Made by a program: the position numbers and the translations under genes | Origin: Singulisphaera sp. | Lineage (GTDB): Bacteria > Planctomycetota > Planctomycetia > Isosphaerales > Isosphaeraceae | Reading direction: 5' to 3' | Length of the DNA stretch: 32,129 nucleotides | Assembly (NCBI GenBank): GCA_027451445.1 | Contig: DAIDJG010000602.1 | Location: 1 to 32,129 of the forward strand | Part shown: positions 1-7,009 of the stretch, piece by piece | How the letters are laid out: the number at the start of each line of letters is the position of its first letter | Numbering within the stretch: the stretch's first letter is position 1 | The notes under the pieces: model-generated | Told to the model about the DNA's origin: nothing | Databases searched by the model: none | Seen by the model: the letters and a program-made list of their open reading frames with translations, nothing else

Positions 1-1
1 C

Positions 2-136
2 CACGGTCTACCGGCGGAAGACAACCCAAATCGTCCGATCCTCATCGGTGACGGTCCGGCGCCCAGTTCGCATGACTCAATGGCCATCACTGACGTGCGT
101 CGGGCGATCCTGGAGGCGATGTCGCTCGCGCCCTAA
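2..136 (+). CDS. 3' end of an unidentified gene (partial)
   Basis: An open frame enters from the left edge and ends at TAA 134-136, giving 44 residues that begin HGLPAEDNPNRP and end AILEAMSLAP. The tail looks like ordinary coding sequence, with balanced composition and a short amphipathic C-terminal helix. No family can be named from so little. It ends about 50 bp before a strong inverted repeat (185-246) that could act as its terminator. Confidence 0.5.
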   Translation, partial: HGLPAEDNPNRPILIGDGPAPSSHDSMAITDVRRAILEAMSLAP

Positions 137-184
137 AGTCCAGAGTGATCGAACCGCACACGCCGAAGCATCGAACATATTAAC

Positions 185-246
185 ACTAACCCGAAGCGCA
201 AGCGAGGCCATTATATAATTATCCCTCGCTCGCGCTTCGGGTTAGT
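185..246. repeat. 23-bp inverted repeat with AT-rich loop, planctomycete-type intergenic palindrome
   Basis: The left arm (185-207, core ACCCGAAGCG) and right arm (224-246, core CGCTTCGGGT) are reverse complements with one mismatch in 23 positions. The 16-nt loop is AT-rich (ATTATATAATTA core). The core CCCGAAGCG...GCGAGG resembles an intergenic repeat I recall as common in planctomycete genomes; this is from memory and unchecked. It lies between two convergent genes, so it may terminate transcription from both sides, or be a REP-like element. Confidence 0.85.
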
Positions 247-359
247 ATAAGACCGCAGCGTTATCAGTGGGACAAAATCACCACGAGCCCGCAGGGCGAC
301 GGCCCCGTCGTTGCGCGTCGCGGGCGATCGCAGCGCTCGACAATATGATCGCGGGTCCC

Positions 360-2336
360 TTACCCGCCGACCAGCTCAGGCAGCGGGTTCATTTTTTTTT
401 GAGGCGGGCTCCACGGTGTGAGCTCGCAGAGCCCCCCACCGCAGAACAGATGATGCCAGAGCTGCGTCGACACCACACATGTGAGCCCGACATCGTAGAC
501 AAACCGCTTAACCGTCATCCTCGGGATCGCCATTTGCCATGCACGTTCGCGAGCGACTACGTCGGGATTGAAGTACCCCGTCGCGCGCAGGGACTCGGGA
601 CTGAGAAGCTGGTCGACCCAGCGGGGCCGGTTGGGACCGAGGAAGGTCTTCGACAGGCTCGCGCGGAACATCGTCTTGGGCCGATTCGCGATCTCGGCGG
701 GTAAAGTCTTGGCCGCAACTTGCCGCAAGATCCACTTCTCGGTCATCCCGTGAAGTTTGTACTCCGGCGCGATTCCAGCACAGAACGAGATCACATCATC
801 ATCGAGGAATGGATACCGGGTCTCGACCGACGAATGCATCGAGATTCGGTCCCCTTTCGAGATCATCAGCAGACCCGCCAGCATCACGCGATAGCCGACA
901 TAGAGTGACTGGTTCAGAGGATGCCAGCGACTGATGCGGTCGTTCGTCATTGCGATGTCGGCATACGCGTTGCCGTCGCCCAGCCGATCCCACATCGCGC
1001 CGGTGAACAGCCTTTCGCGCGATTGGCCGATCAGCTCGTACATGTCCTGCTGCGCGGTCCGAACGCCGCCCATCGCGTTATCGGGCGGCCGATGGGTGCG
1101 TCCACCGCCGATCGCGGCCATGAGCAGCCCGCGCGTCAAGCGGGGCAGGAACGAACCGAATCGGTGACTAATCTGCTCGCGAACCTTTTGGCTTTTGAAC
1201 CAAACATATCCGGCCAGTGCCTCGTCGGCGCCTTCACCGGTCAGCGCGACCTTGTAGCCTTGCGAATGGACCTCCTGCGCCAGCCGCATCAGGGCGGCAC
1301 ATGAGGTGTCCAGCACAGGCCCTTCCGCCGCGACGGTCAGCTCCGGGAATGCGTCGGCGATCTTGGCGGTGTCCATTGTCACCATTGTCAGCCGAGAGCC
1401 GAGTTTCTCGGCCGCTTCGGTCGACGGTTTCCGCTCGTCTGGACCGGCTTTGTCGAGGCCGATCGTGAACGAAGGGATCGCCTCGCCTCGGTGCCTCGAG
1501 CAGAGACCGAGCACCACCGTCGAGTCGAGCCCGCCGCTGATGTAGCTCACCACCGGCACGTCCGCGCGGAGCCGGCGCTCGACGGCCTGCCACAAGAGGC
1601 CCTCCAGCTCGTCGACAAGAGGCGCGGGATTGTCGAGCCGTCGCTCGTGGCCCATGTCGGGAAAGTCGAGGTCCCAGTACTTGCGGACCTCGACGCGGCC
1701 GTCCCGGATCTTCAGGTAGTGCCCGGGGGCGAGTGACTTGATCCCCTCGAAAAATGTCCGGGTCGTCCCTGCGCAGAAGAAGGTGAAGAGGTGGTCGATC
1801 CCCTTCGGATCGGGCCGAGCGGCGACCATTCCCGACGCCAGGAGCGCCTTGACCTCGGATCCCCAGAGCAGCCAGCCATCGACCTCCGTGTAGTACAGAG
1901 GACAGATGCCGACGCGGTCGCGGCCCAGGATCAAGGTCCGGTTGGGCCGGTCCCACAGGGACACCGCAAACTGCCCGCGCGCCTTCTCGAACATTCCCTC
2001 GCGCAGATCCTCGTACAGATGGACCCACAGCTCAGTGTCGCAGCGCGTGGAAAAACGGTGCCCACGGCCCTTCAACTGTTCGAAGAGCTCGGGATACTCA
2101 AACAATTCGCCGTTGTAGGCGACCCAGATCTCGCCGGTCTCATTCGCGAGCGGTTGACGGCCCCCCTCAAGGTCGACAATCGAGAGACGGCGGTTGCCGA
2201 GGGCGATGCCCGGTTCGATGTGCACCTGCTCATCGTCCGGTCCGCGATGGGCGATGGCTCCCGTCATCGCCAGCAGCCGCTCCGCAGGAAACTCTCGGGT
2301 GCCTCTCAAGTCCACTGCGCCAGCGATTCCACACAT
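360..2336 (-). CDS. asnB: asparagine synthetase (glutamine-hydrolysing), AsnB family
   Basis: A class II asparagine synthetase that moves ammonia from glutamine to an adenylated aspartate-like substrate. Two ATGs are adjacent (2339 and 2336). The second is chosen because it places the catalytic Cys at position 2 (MCGIAGAV) and is better spaced from AAGGGA upstream. The N-terminal glutaminase domain shows RLSIVDLEGGRQP and the YNGEL motif. The synthetase domain has the ATP-pyrophosphate loop SGGLDS (about residue 267) and TGEGADE (about 366). At about 658 residues it is longer than E. coli AsnB and in the range of AsnB-like proteins from polysaccharide or exosortase loci, so the acceptor may not be free aspartate. 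It is last in the minus-strand run that includes the nitrilase. Family is certain, substrate is not. Confidence 0.95.
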   Translation of the reverse strand: MCGIAGAVDLRGTREFPAERLLAMTGAIAHRGPDDEQVHIEPGIALGNRRLSIVDLEGGRQPLANETGEIWVAYNGELFEYPELFEQLKGRGHRFSTRCDTELWVHLYEDLREGMFEKARGQFAVSLWDRPNRTLILGRDRVGICPLYYTEVDGWLLWGSEVKALLASGMVAARPDPKGIDHLFTFFCAGTTRTFFEGIKSLAPGHYLKIRDGRVEVRKYWDLDFPDMGHERRLDNPAPLVDELEGLLWQAVERRLRADVPVVSYISGGLDSTVVLGLCSRHRGEAIPSFTIGLDKAGPDERKPSTEAAEKLGSRLTMVTMDTAKIADAFPELTVAAEGPVLDTSCAALMRLAQEVHSQGYKVALTGEGADEALAGYVWFKSQKVREQISHRFGSFLPRLTRGLLMAAIGGGRTHRPPDNAMGGVRTAQQDMYELIGQSRERLFTGAMWDRLGDGNAYADIAMTNDRISRWHPLNQSLYVGYRVMLAGLLMISKGDRISMHSSVETRYPFLDDDVISFCAGIAPEYKLHGMTEKWILRQVAAKTLPAEIANRPKTMFRASLSKTFLGPNRPRWVDQLLSPESLRATGYFNPDVVARERAWQMAIPRMTVKRFVYDVGLTCVVSTQLWHHLFCGGGLCELTPWSPPQKKMNPLPELVGG

Positions 2337-2339
2337 CAT

Positions 2340-2510
2340 CTATCCCTTGCGCAAGGAAAGCGCCCAGTGAAACCGCGGGCGCGGATCGGCGAACAGCTCG
2401 GCCTTGTGGGGGTAAGGAAGCCGAGCGGTCCCATGCCGACCGAAAAAACCGCAAGTATCTCGCTCCGCACCGCCTGGACAGACGGTGTGAGGAGACACGT
2501 CCACCTTCAT
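2340..2510 (-). CDS. possible small protein (56 aa) abutting asnB
   Basis: An ATG-initiated ORF whose TAG stop is immediately followed by the two ATG codons of the asparagine synthetase gene, an arrangement suited to translational coupling. The product starts MKVDVSPHTVCPGGAE and ends RFHWALSLRKG, with no signal peptide or membrane segment. There is no convincing ribosome site upstream of its ATG and no family is recognised. The abutting stop/start could be chance in a short leader. Confidence 0.25.
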   Translation of the reverse strand: MKVDVSPHTVCPGGAERDTCGFFGRHGTARLPYPHKAELFADPRPRFHWALSLRKG

Positions 2511-2540
2511 TGTAGGGGCGTTTGCCCACTTGGGAACAGG

Positions 2541-2714
2541 TCAGATGACCGGCGGACCATCGGCCAGGACGACCAACGGAAGGGTTAAGCCGGGTTTGCG
2601 AAAGGCCCGACGCCGCGCAGCACGCCAGTAAACGAGGCCGCCCCACACGCCGATCAGCGTCGTGCCTATCTGGAAGAGGATACCGCGGGGGCCGAGTGGT
2701 ACGTAGAACGCCAC
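2541..2714 (-). CDS. small single-span membrane protein overlapping nitrilase 3' end
   Basis: A 57-residue frame starting at GTG 2714, with GAGGA eight bases upstream. It overlaps the last 49 nt of the nitrilase gene in another frame. The product has one hydrophobic segment (about residues 12-30, ILFQIGTTLIGVWGGLVYW) followed by a basic stretch RAARRRAFRK, as in a small inner-membrane protein with a cytoplasmic positive flank. Alternatively this is the true membrane-anchored tail of the nitrilase, separated by a -1 frameshift. No homologue is recognised. Confidence 0.45.
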   Translation of the reverse strand: MAFYVPLGPRGILFQIGTTLIGVWGGLVYWRAARRRAFRKPGLTLPLVVLADGPPVI

Positions 2715-3514
2715 GATTTGAGTCCTCGTTGGGGGTGAATGGTGATCGTCGACAGAACGACGGCTGACTCGACACCCGCTTGAACGGGCGGCCCGTGGCG
2801 ACCGTCACAGACACTGCTTTGACCAGCGAATCGGTCGATAATGTGCGTTTGGAGGACTGGAATCGTGGTTCGGGTCTCGCCGCATTGGTTGGCGAACACG
2901 ACCGGAATGCCGAGGTCCTGGGCCACCTTCCCGGGGATCGCCGCCGATAGAGGCCCGACATGACCGAGGAGCCAGTGTTTGCGCCCCGTGTGACGATCGG
3001 CGAAATCAGGCCAGGCCGCCGAAACGATGGCCAGGTCAATGCGTTCGGCGTAATCGCGCCAGACTTTGCGGTAGATCATGTCGGCGCAGATCGCGAAGCC
3101 GATGCGTCCGAATGGGGTTGGCACGATCAGGGGGCGCTTTCCTGGACAGAATTTGAACCGCTCCCAGAAGACGAGGTTCCGCTTGCGGTAAATCTGGGTT
3201 TCGCCGTCAGGAGTAACGAAGGCAAGCGAGTCGTAGAGGTGGCGTCCCTCGTGCTCGACAAAGCCGCCGGCGATGCACATCTTCCATTCCCGGCTCCGCT
3301 CGCGAAGCCAGGTTAGGGTCGGTCCGTGGGTGTCCTCGGCGTAAGGCGCGAAGTCGGGACACAGGCTATAGCCGGTGTTGAACAACTCCGGCAGCACGGC
3401 GAGTTCAGCACCGCCGTCGCGGGCCTCTCGAAGCAACTCATCGGCGCTTTCGAGGTTCGCCCCGACATTCAACGGAATGGCAGACATCTGGATCGCGGCA
3501 GCCACGATCTTCAT
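2666..3514 (-). CDS. carbon-nitrogen hydrolase (nitrilase superfamily amidase)
   Basis: A cytoplasmic amidase of the nitrilase superfamily, hydrolysing a non-peptide C-N bond (ureidopropionase, carbamoylputrescine amidase or omega-amidase type). The catalytic triad is visible: Glu43 in LPELFNTG, Lys111 in YRKRN, and Cys143 in ICADMIY. The start is firm, with GGAGGTG eight bases before ATG 3514. The catalytic core is complete at 282 residues. The extreme C-terminus (SWRSTYHSAPAVSSSR) is low-complexity and unusual, and a different frame across it encodes a membrane segment, so a frameshift near 2700-2750 is possible. It precedes asparagine synthetase on the same strand, suggesting linked amide/ammonia chemistry. 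Specificity cannot be assigned. Confidence 0.9.
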   Translation of the reverse strand: MKIVAAAIQMSAIPLNVGANLESADELLREARDGGAELAVLPELFNTGYSLCPDFAPYAEDTHGPTLTWLRERSREWKMCIAGGFVEHEGRHLYDSLAFVTPDGETQIYRKRNLVFWERFKFCPGKRPLIVPTPFGRIGFAICADMIYRKVWRDYAERIDLAIVSAAWPDFADRHTGRKHWLLGHVGPLSAAIPGKVAQDLGIPVVFANQCGETRTTIPVLQTHIIDRFAGQSSVCDGRHGPPVQAGVESAVVLSTITIHPQRGLKSWRSTYHSAPAVSSSR

Positions 3515-3874
3515 GGTGGTTCACCTCCACAGTCCTTTGAGGCGGGCGAACACTTGGGGAAGGGAGAGAGCCACCCGTTTTGAGCCGCCTGGTTGGGGAC
3601 CGATCCGCGCAGGACCGAACGGTGACTCCTTCCCGCGGGAAGGGCACGCCACCATTGTCCCTTTATCGGCGCACGACGCGGCTCAACTCTTGTGGAATCT
3701 CTCCGGCTGACTGGAGGAGAGCGTATCGAGACCGGCGAGAGGCCCCGCGCGACTCGTTCGCACAGGAGCCTCGATGAGCGGTGGACACGTTTGCCAATCA
3801 GCGAAGCGTCGTAGAGATAGCTCATTTGCCCGACCGGGGCCAGTGCAACTTGAGCGGTTTTAACGCGCGCCTCG
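3515..3874. other. intergenic region, no supported gene
   Basis: About 360 bp between the lipoprotein stop and the nitrilase start. Open frames here are short or compositionally implausible. It presumably holds the nitrilase promoter; no clear -35/-10 pair was found. The only distinct structure is a perfect 16-bp palindrome at 3628-3643. Confidence 0.5.
3628..3643. repeat. perfect 16-bp palindrome, possible operator
   Basis: CCTTCCCGCGGGAAGG is a perfect dyad with no spacer, about 115 bp upstream of the nitrilase start. Its size suits a homodimeric regulator, but GC-rich dyads of this size also occur by chance. Confidence 0.4.
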
Positions 3875-4333
3875 TCAGAATCCCAGGAAACCCAGGATTC
3901 CGCCCCGTCGCGGTGGCGGAGCCACCTGGCCCTGAACGCGCAGGGCCTCAGCCCTCTGAAGCAGGTCGCTGGTTTGCGGCACCTGCGGTGGGTTGAGCTT
4001 GTACGTGAAATCCCGATCGTCGCGCAGCACCACCGGAACGAGGTTCTCAGAGAAGAACTCCGTGAGATGGTTGTCCCACCACGGTGATTTTATCGGTTGA
4101 ATCACGCGCTGCGTTTCGAACCCATCCTTGATGAGCACGATCTCGCGGTCACCATAGTATTCGAAAGAGGACGAAACCGGCGTGACCCCCATCTCCTGCC
4201 CGTTCACAATCGCGAGGGCACCCGGCGGTTCCGTTCTAATCGTATAGCGGCGCGCGACGCACCCTGGAAGAACGCAGCACACGAGGCCCACGAGCAGGGC
4301 GATCCAGCGGCGGGGATAACGAGACGCCACCAT
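3875..4333 (-). CDS. PEGA-domain lipoprotein
   Basis: A predicted envelope lipoprotein of 152 residues. The start at 4333 gives a classic lipoprotein signal: MVASRYPRRW, hydrophobic IALLVGLVCC, then lipobox LPGC with the lipidated Cys at 25. GGGAGAG lies upstream. Longer upstream in-frame starts would bury the signal peptide. Residues about 31-80 form a PEGA-type beta domain (TEPPGALAIVNGQEMGVTPV, then a GFETQRV strand). The Pro-rich tail ends in GGILGFLGF. PEGA domains are common surface or periplasmic modules of unknown precise role. It is divergent from leucyl aminopeptidase. Confidence 0.85.
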   Translation of the reverse strand: MVASRYPRRWIALLVGLVCCVLPGCVARRYTIRTEPPGALAIVNGQEMGVTPVSSSFEYYGDREIVLIKDGFETQRVIQPIKSPWWDNHLTEFFSENLVPVVLRDDRDFTYKLNPPQVPQTSDLLQRAEALRVQGQVAPPPRRGGILGFLGF

Positions 4334-4589
4334 CCTTGGCTCTCCCGGGCGGGCGTAAACCGGAATCGATAGGCTCTCGGCCCAGTGCGATCCGCAAACG
4401 ACAACCTGCAACATGTGGCGACGGTTCCGAAGGGAACGAACCGAGGCCGCTGAAAGACTTGAGTGGGTGGCGATTCTAGCGGTTGATCACCCCTTGAGCA
4501 AGGCGACTTGGCGCGCTGGCGGGCGCTTGCGAAGATACACCCCTCGCGCTTACAGGATACGCCCACGAGAACACCGAGTCGATCTGTCC

Positions 4590-6077
4590 ATGAACATCAA
4601 GGCCGCCGTATTGCCGTTGTTGGAAGTGAGCACGGATTGGGTCGTGCTCGGACTCTTCGAAGGCGACTCCGCCGCTCCGCCCGTCTCAGCGGGAATGCCG
4701 TTGGCGAGCTTGCTCGAGCGCTTGCTCGCATCGAAAGACGTCTCCGGCGGCCTCGGCGATACGACGCCGCTTCTGGGACTGGGCGGTTTGAAAGCGGGCG
4801 CCGCCATGACCGTGGGCCTCGGCGCTCGGGCAAAGTTCGGCGTGGGACCCGCATTTGACGTGGGCGTCGCCGTCGGCAAGCGACTGGGGAGTAAACCTCG
4901 GGAAAGCGTCGCTGTCATCGTGCCTGAATCCGACGAGCCTGCTGCGGTTGTCTCGGCGTTGACCGCGGGAATCATCGTCGGCACGCGTGGGCCGGGACTG
5001 CGGAAGAGCGAAGCGGGTCGCCAACCGTTCGGTACGCTCTGGCTCGTTGGTCCTGAAGGTGCGCTCGACGCGAGCATTGCCCGCGGACGAATTGTGGGTG
5101 ATGCGATCAACCTGGCGAGAGACCTCGCGAACACGCCGCCAGCCGACAAACCACCCACGGCGCTCGCGGAACTGGTTCGGGCGTTGGCAACGGAAGCCGG
5201 ATTGAATTGCGAGGTCTGGGATCGCGCCCGAATTGAACTCGAGCGCTTCGGGGGCTTGCTCGGCGTGTCGGCCGGTTCGGATCGTCCTCCCGCTTTCGTC
5301 GTCCTCGAATACCGCAACGGCGGCGATTCACCGCCATTGGCGCTGGTGGGCAAAGGCGTGACCTTCGACTCCGGTGGGCTCTCGCTAAAGCCGAGCGCCT
5401 CAATGGAGGACATGAAGAGCGATATGACCGGCGCCGCGGTCGTCTTCTCCGCGATCCGCGCCGCGGCCCAGCTCGGCCTGCGCGTCAACCTGGTCGGCTA
5501 CCTCGCACTGACGGAGAACATGACCGGCGGCCACGCGATGAAGCTGGGCGACGTCCTCACGATGCGCAACGGGAAAACCGTCGAAGTCTTGAATACCGAC
5601 GCCGAGGGGCGATTGATCCTGGCCGATGCGCTCTCACTGGCCGTTGAGAGAAAACCTCGGGGCGTCATCGATCTGGCGACGCTGACCGGTGCATGTATCG
5701 TTGCGCTCGGCACGCGCATTGCCGGGCTCTTTACGAATAACGAAGATCTGTCTGAGAATGTACGCGCCGCCAGCCGGAAGGCAGGCGAACGGGTGTGGCA
5801 ACTGCCGCTCGATGACGACTTCAAGGACGCCCTCAAGAGCAACGTTGCAGACCTCAAAAACGTCGGCGGGAAGTGGGGCGGCGCAGTGACGGCCGCGAAG
5901 TTTCTCGAACACTTCGTCGGCGACGTTCCCTGGGTCCATCTTGATATCGCCGGACCCAGTTGGGCCGACTCGGACAGCAGCACCCGGGACTCCGGAGGAA
6001 CTGGTTGCTTCGTGCGCACCCTGATTGCTCTCTTTGAGAGCGCAGAGACGAGCGCATCCGAAGTGCCTGCCTCGTGA
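4590..6077 (+). CDS. pepA: leucyl aminopeptidase (M17 family)
   Basis: A cytosolic two-metal aminopeptidase that releases N-terminal residues from peptides. The M17 signature NTDAEGRL is at residues 335-342. Metal and catalytic residues are in place: Lys255 and Asp260 in GKGVTFDSGG, Lys267, Asp278, Asp337, Glu339, Arg341. The start at ATG 4590 (MNIKAAVLPLLEV) gives 495 residues, the usual family length. The open frame extends 59 codons further upstream, but that stretch is Arg-rich, overlaps the divergent lipoprotein gene and lacks family resemblance. The N-terminal macro-like domain is residues 1 to about 165 and the peptidase domain follows. Confidence 0.96.
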   Translation: MNIKAAVLPLLEVSTDWVVLGLFEGDSAAPPVSAGMPLASLLERLLASKDVSGGLGDTTPLLGLGGLKAGAAMTVGLGARAKFGVGPAFDVGVAVGKRLGSKPRESVAVIVPESDEPAAVVSALTAGIIVGTRGPGLRKSEAGRQPFGTLWLVGPEGALDASIARGRIVGDAINLARDLANTPPADKPPTALAELVRALATEAGLNCEVWDRARIELERFGGLLGVSAGSDRPPAFVVLEYRNGGDSPPLALVGKGVTFDSGGLSLKPSASMEDMKSDMTGAAVVFSAIRAAAQLGLRVNLVGYLALTENMTGGHAMKLGDVLTMRNGKTVEVLNTDAEGRLILADALSLAVERKPRGVIDLATLTGACIVALGTRIAGLFTNNEDLSENVRAASRKAGERVWQLPLDDDFKDALKSNVADLKNVGGKWGGAVTAAKFLEHFVGDVPWVHLDIAGPSWADSDSSTRDSGGTGCFVRTLIALFESAETSASEVPAS

Positions 6078-6212
6078 CGGCAGCCTGGAGGGATGTTTCC
6101 GCTTAGGCGAACGGTGCCGCGAAGCTAACCCACCATAGGCCACACGCTCCGCGTGAGGTCTACGATCATCGACCGCTCGCCGTATTCTCGATGACGCGCC
6201 CCGTCGCTTGCG

Positions 6213-6668
6213 TCAACCTGCTTGCAGCAGTCTGCGATCGAGACGGCACTCGATCCTTCGGCTGTTGATGTCGAGCGTTTCGAGGATGTTGATCACGTCG
6301 TCCATCCCGAGATCTTCGTCGATCGCCCAGTTGATGACATCGAGATTCTCCTCGCCAGCAATCAGGCGCTGAAGAATCGGTTCGATGAGGAACGAGTCCT
6401 GAAACGACCGTTGGAGCAAGCCGAAGTCGTCGTGATCCAACTCGATCCAGAAGGTACGTCCCTGAAGATGTTCGAGCCAACGTTCCCGGAGGAAGCCGTT
6501 CCAGTGCTCACGCACCCAGCCGCGAATTGCCCATTCGCCGAGATCGCGGCCCGCCTTCTCCGACTCGATCCATTTGTGTCTGAGGGCTTCGAGCTCGCCT
6601 CGGTCGTGGACACTGAGGCGAATGCTCGGGCGTGCTAGGGACATCGGCGGGGGGCTACACTGGCACAT
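6213..6668 (-). CDS. hypothetical protein, 151 aa
   Basis: No family is recognised. The protein is acidic, Trp-rich and apparently helical (GEWAIRGWVREHW, FWIELDHDDFGLLQ, VINWAIDEDLGMDDVINILE), with no signal peptide or membrane segment, so probably cytoplasmic. The 6668 start is favoured because GGAGG sits five bases before that ATG, although a second Met (MSLARPS, residue 9) is also possible. A perfect 9-bp hairpin lies directly upstream of the ribosome site. Confidence 0.7.
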   Translation of the reverse strand: MCQCSPPPMSLARPSIRLSVHDRGELEALRHKWIESEKAGRDLGEWAIRGWVREHWNGFLRERWLEHLQGRTFWIELDHDDFGLLQRSFQDSFLIEPILQRLIAGEENLDVINWAIDEDLGMDDVINILETLDINSRRIECRLDRRLLQAG

Positions 6669-6680
6669 CGAGACCTCCGT

Positions 6681-6701
6681 GAATGGGAGTGGCTCCCATT
6701 C
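6681..6701 (-). promoter_or_regulatory. 5'-leader hairpin adjacent to the ribosome site of the 151-aa gene
   Basis: GAATGGGAG and CTCCCATTC form a perfect 9-bp stem with a 3-nt loop (TGG on the plus strand). The hairpin ends two bases before the GGAGGT ribosome site of the minus-strand gene starting at 6668. In the transcript it would be in the leader, where it could modulate initiation or stability. It could instead be an operator for a dimeric regulator. Confidence 0.5.
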
Positions 6702-7009
6702 CTTCAGTAGGATCGATTTGCGACTCTTCTTATAGTTCGTTCAAAGCATCCTTGCGGATTTCAGAAAAACGCCCTTACTCACAACTTTTCGCAAAAAGCG
6801 AGCCTTGGAAAAAAAAAAAAGAGCCAACTGCCTCATCTTGCGGCAAAAAAACTTGAAGGGAGAGTGTAGCGGAGACGGCAATCCGCCGCAAGATTAAGTT
6901 CGTGACGGGGACGAGCTCGGCTTTATCATGAATTGTGCGTTCAAGATGTGGCTGGATTGATTTTTGCTTTTCGCCTGCGGAGGGGAATCATGAATTCTTC
7001 GTTGGCTCG
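6702..7009. other. AT-rich intergenic region, no supported gene
   Basis: About 300 bp between the DUF2252 stop and the leader of the 151-aa gene. It is much more AT-rich than its surroundings, with an A-tract of twelve or more at about 6809-6820 and a run of seven A at 6845-6851. A 10-bp inverted repeat (ATCTTGCGGC 6835-6844, GCCGCAAGAT 6885-6894) spans 60 bp. It probably contains the promoter of the minus-strand 151-aa gene and the end of the DUF2252 transcript. Confidence 0.5.

Noticed and set aside
2230-3039. 269-codon minus-strand frame overlapping the nitrilase and asnB genes
   Set aside because: Arg/Ser/Pro-rich translation with no domain; it is an out-of-frame shadow of two well-supported genes.
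3511-3825. 104-codon minus-strand frame upstream of the nitrilase
   Set aside because: The Arg/Ser/Pro-rich product has no motif, it ends inside the nitrilase start, and it lacks a ribosome site. Treated as intergenic.
4413-4589. 59-codon N-terminal extension of leucyl aminopeptidase
   Set aside because: Arg-rich and non-homologous; the family begins at MNIKAAVLPLL, so the start was set at 4590.
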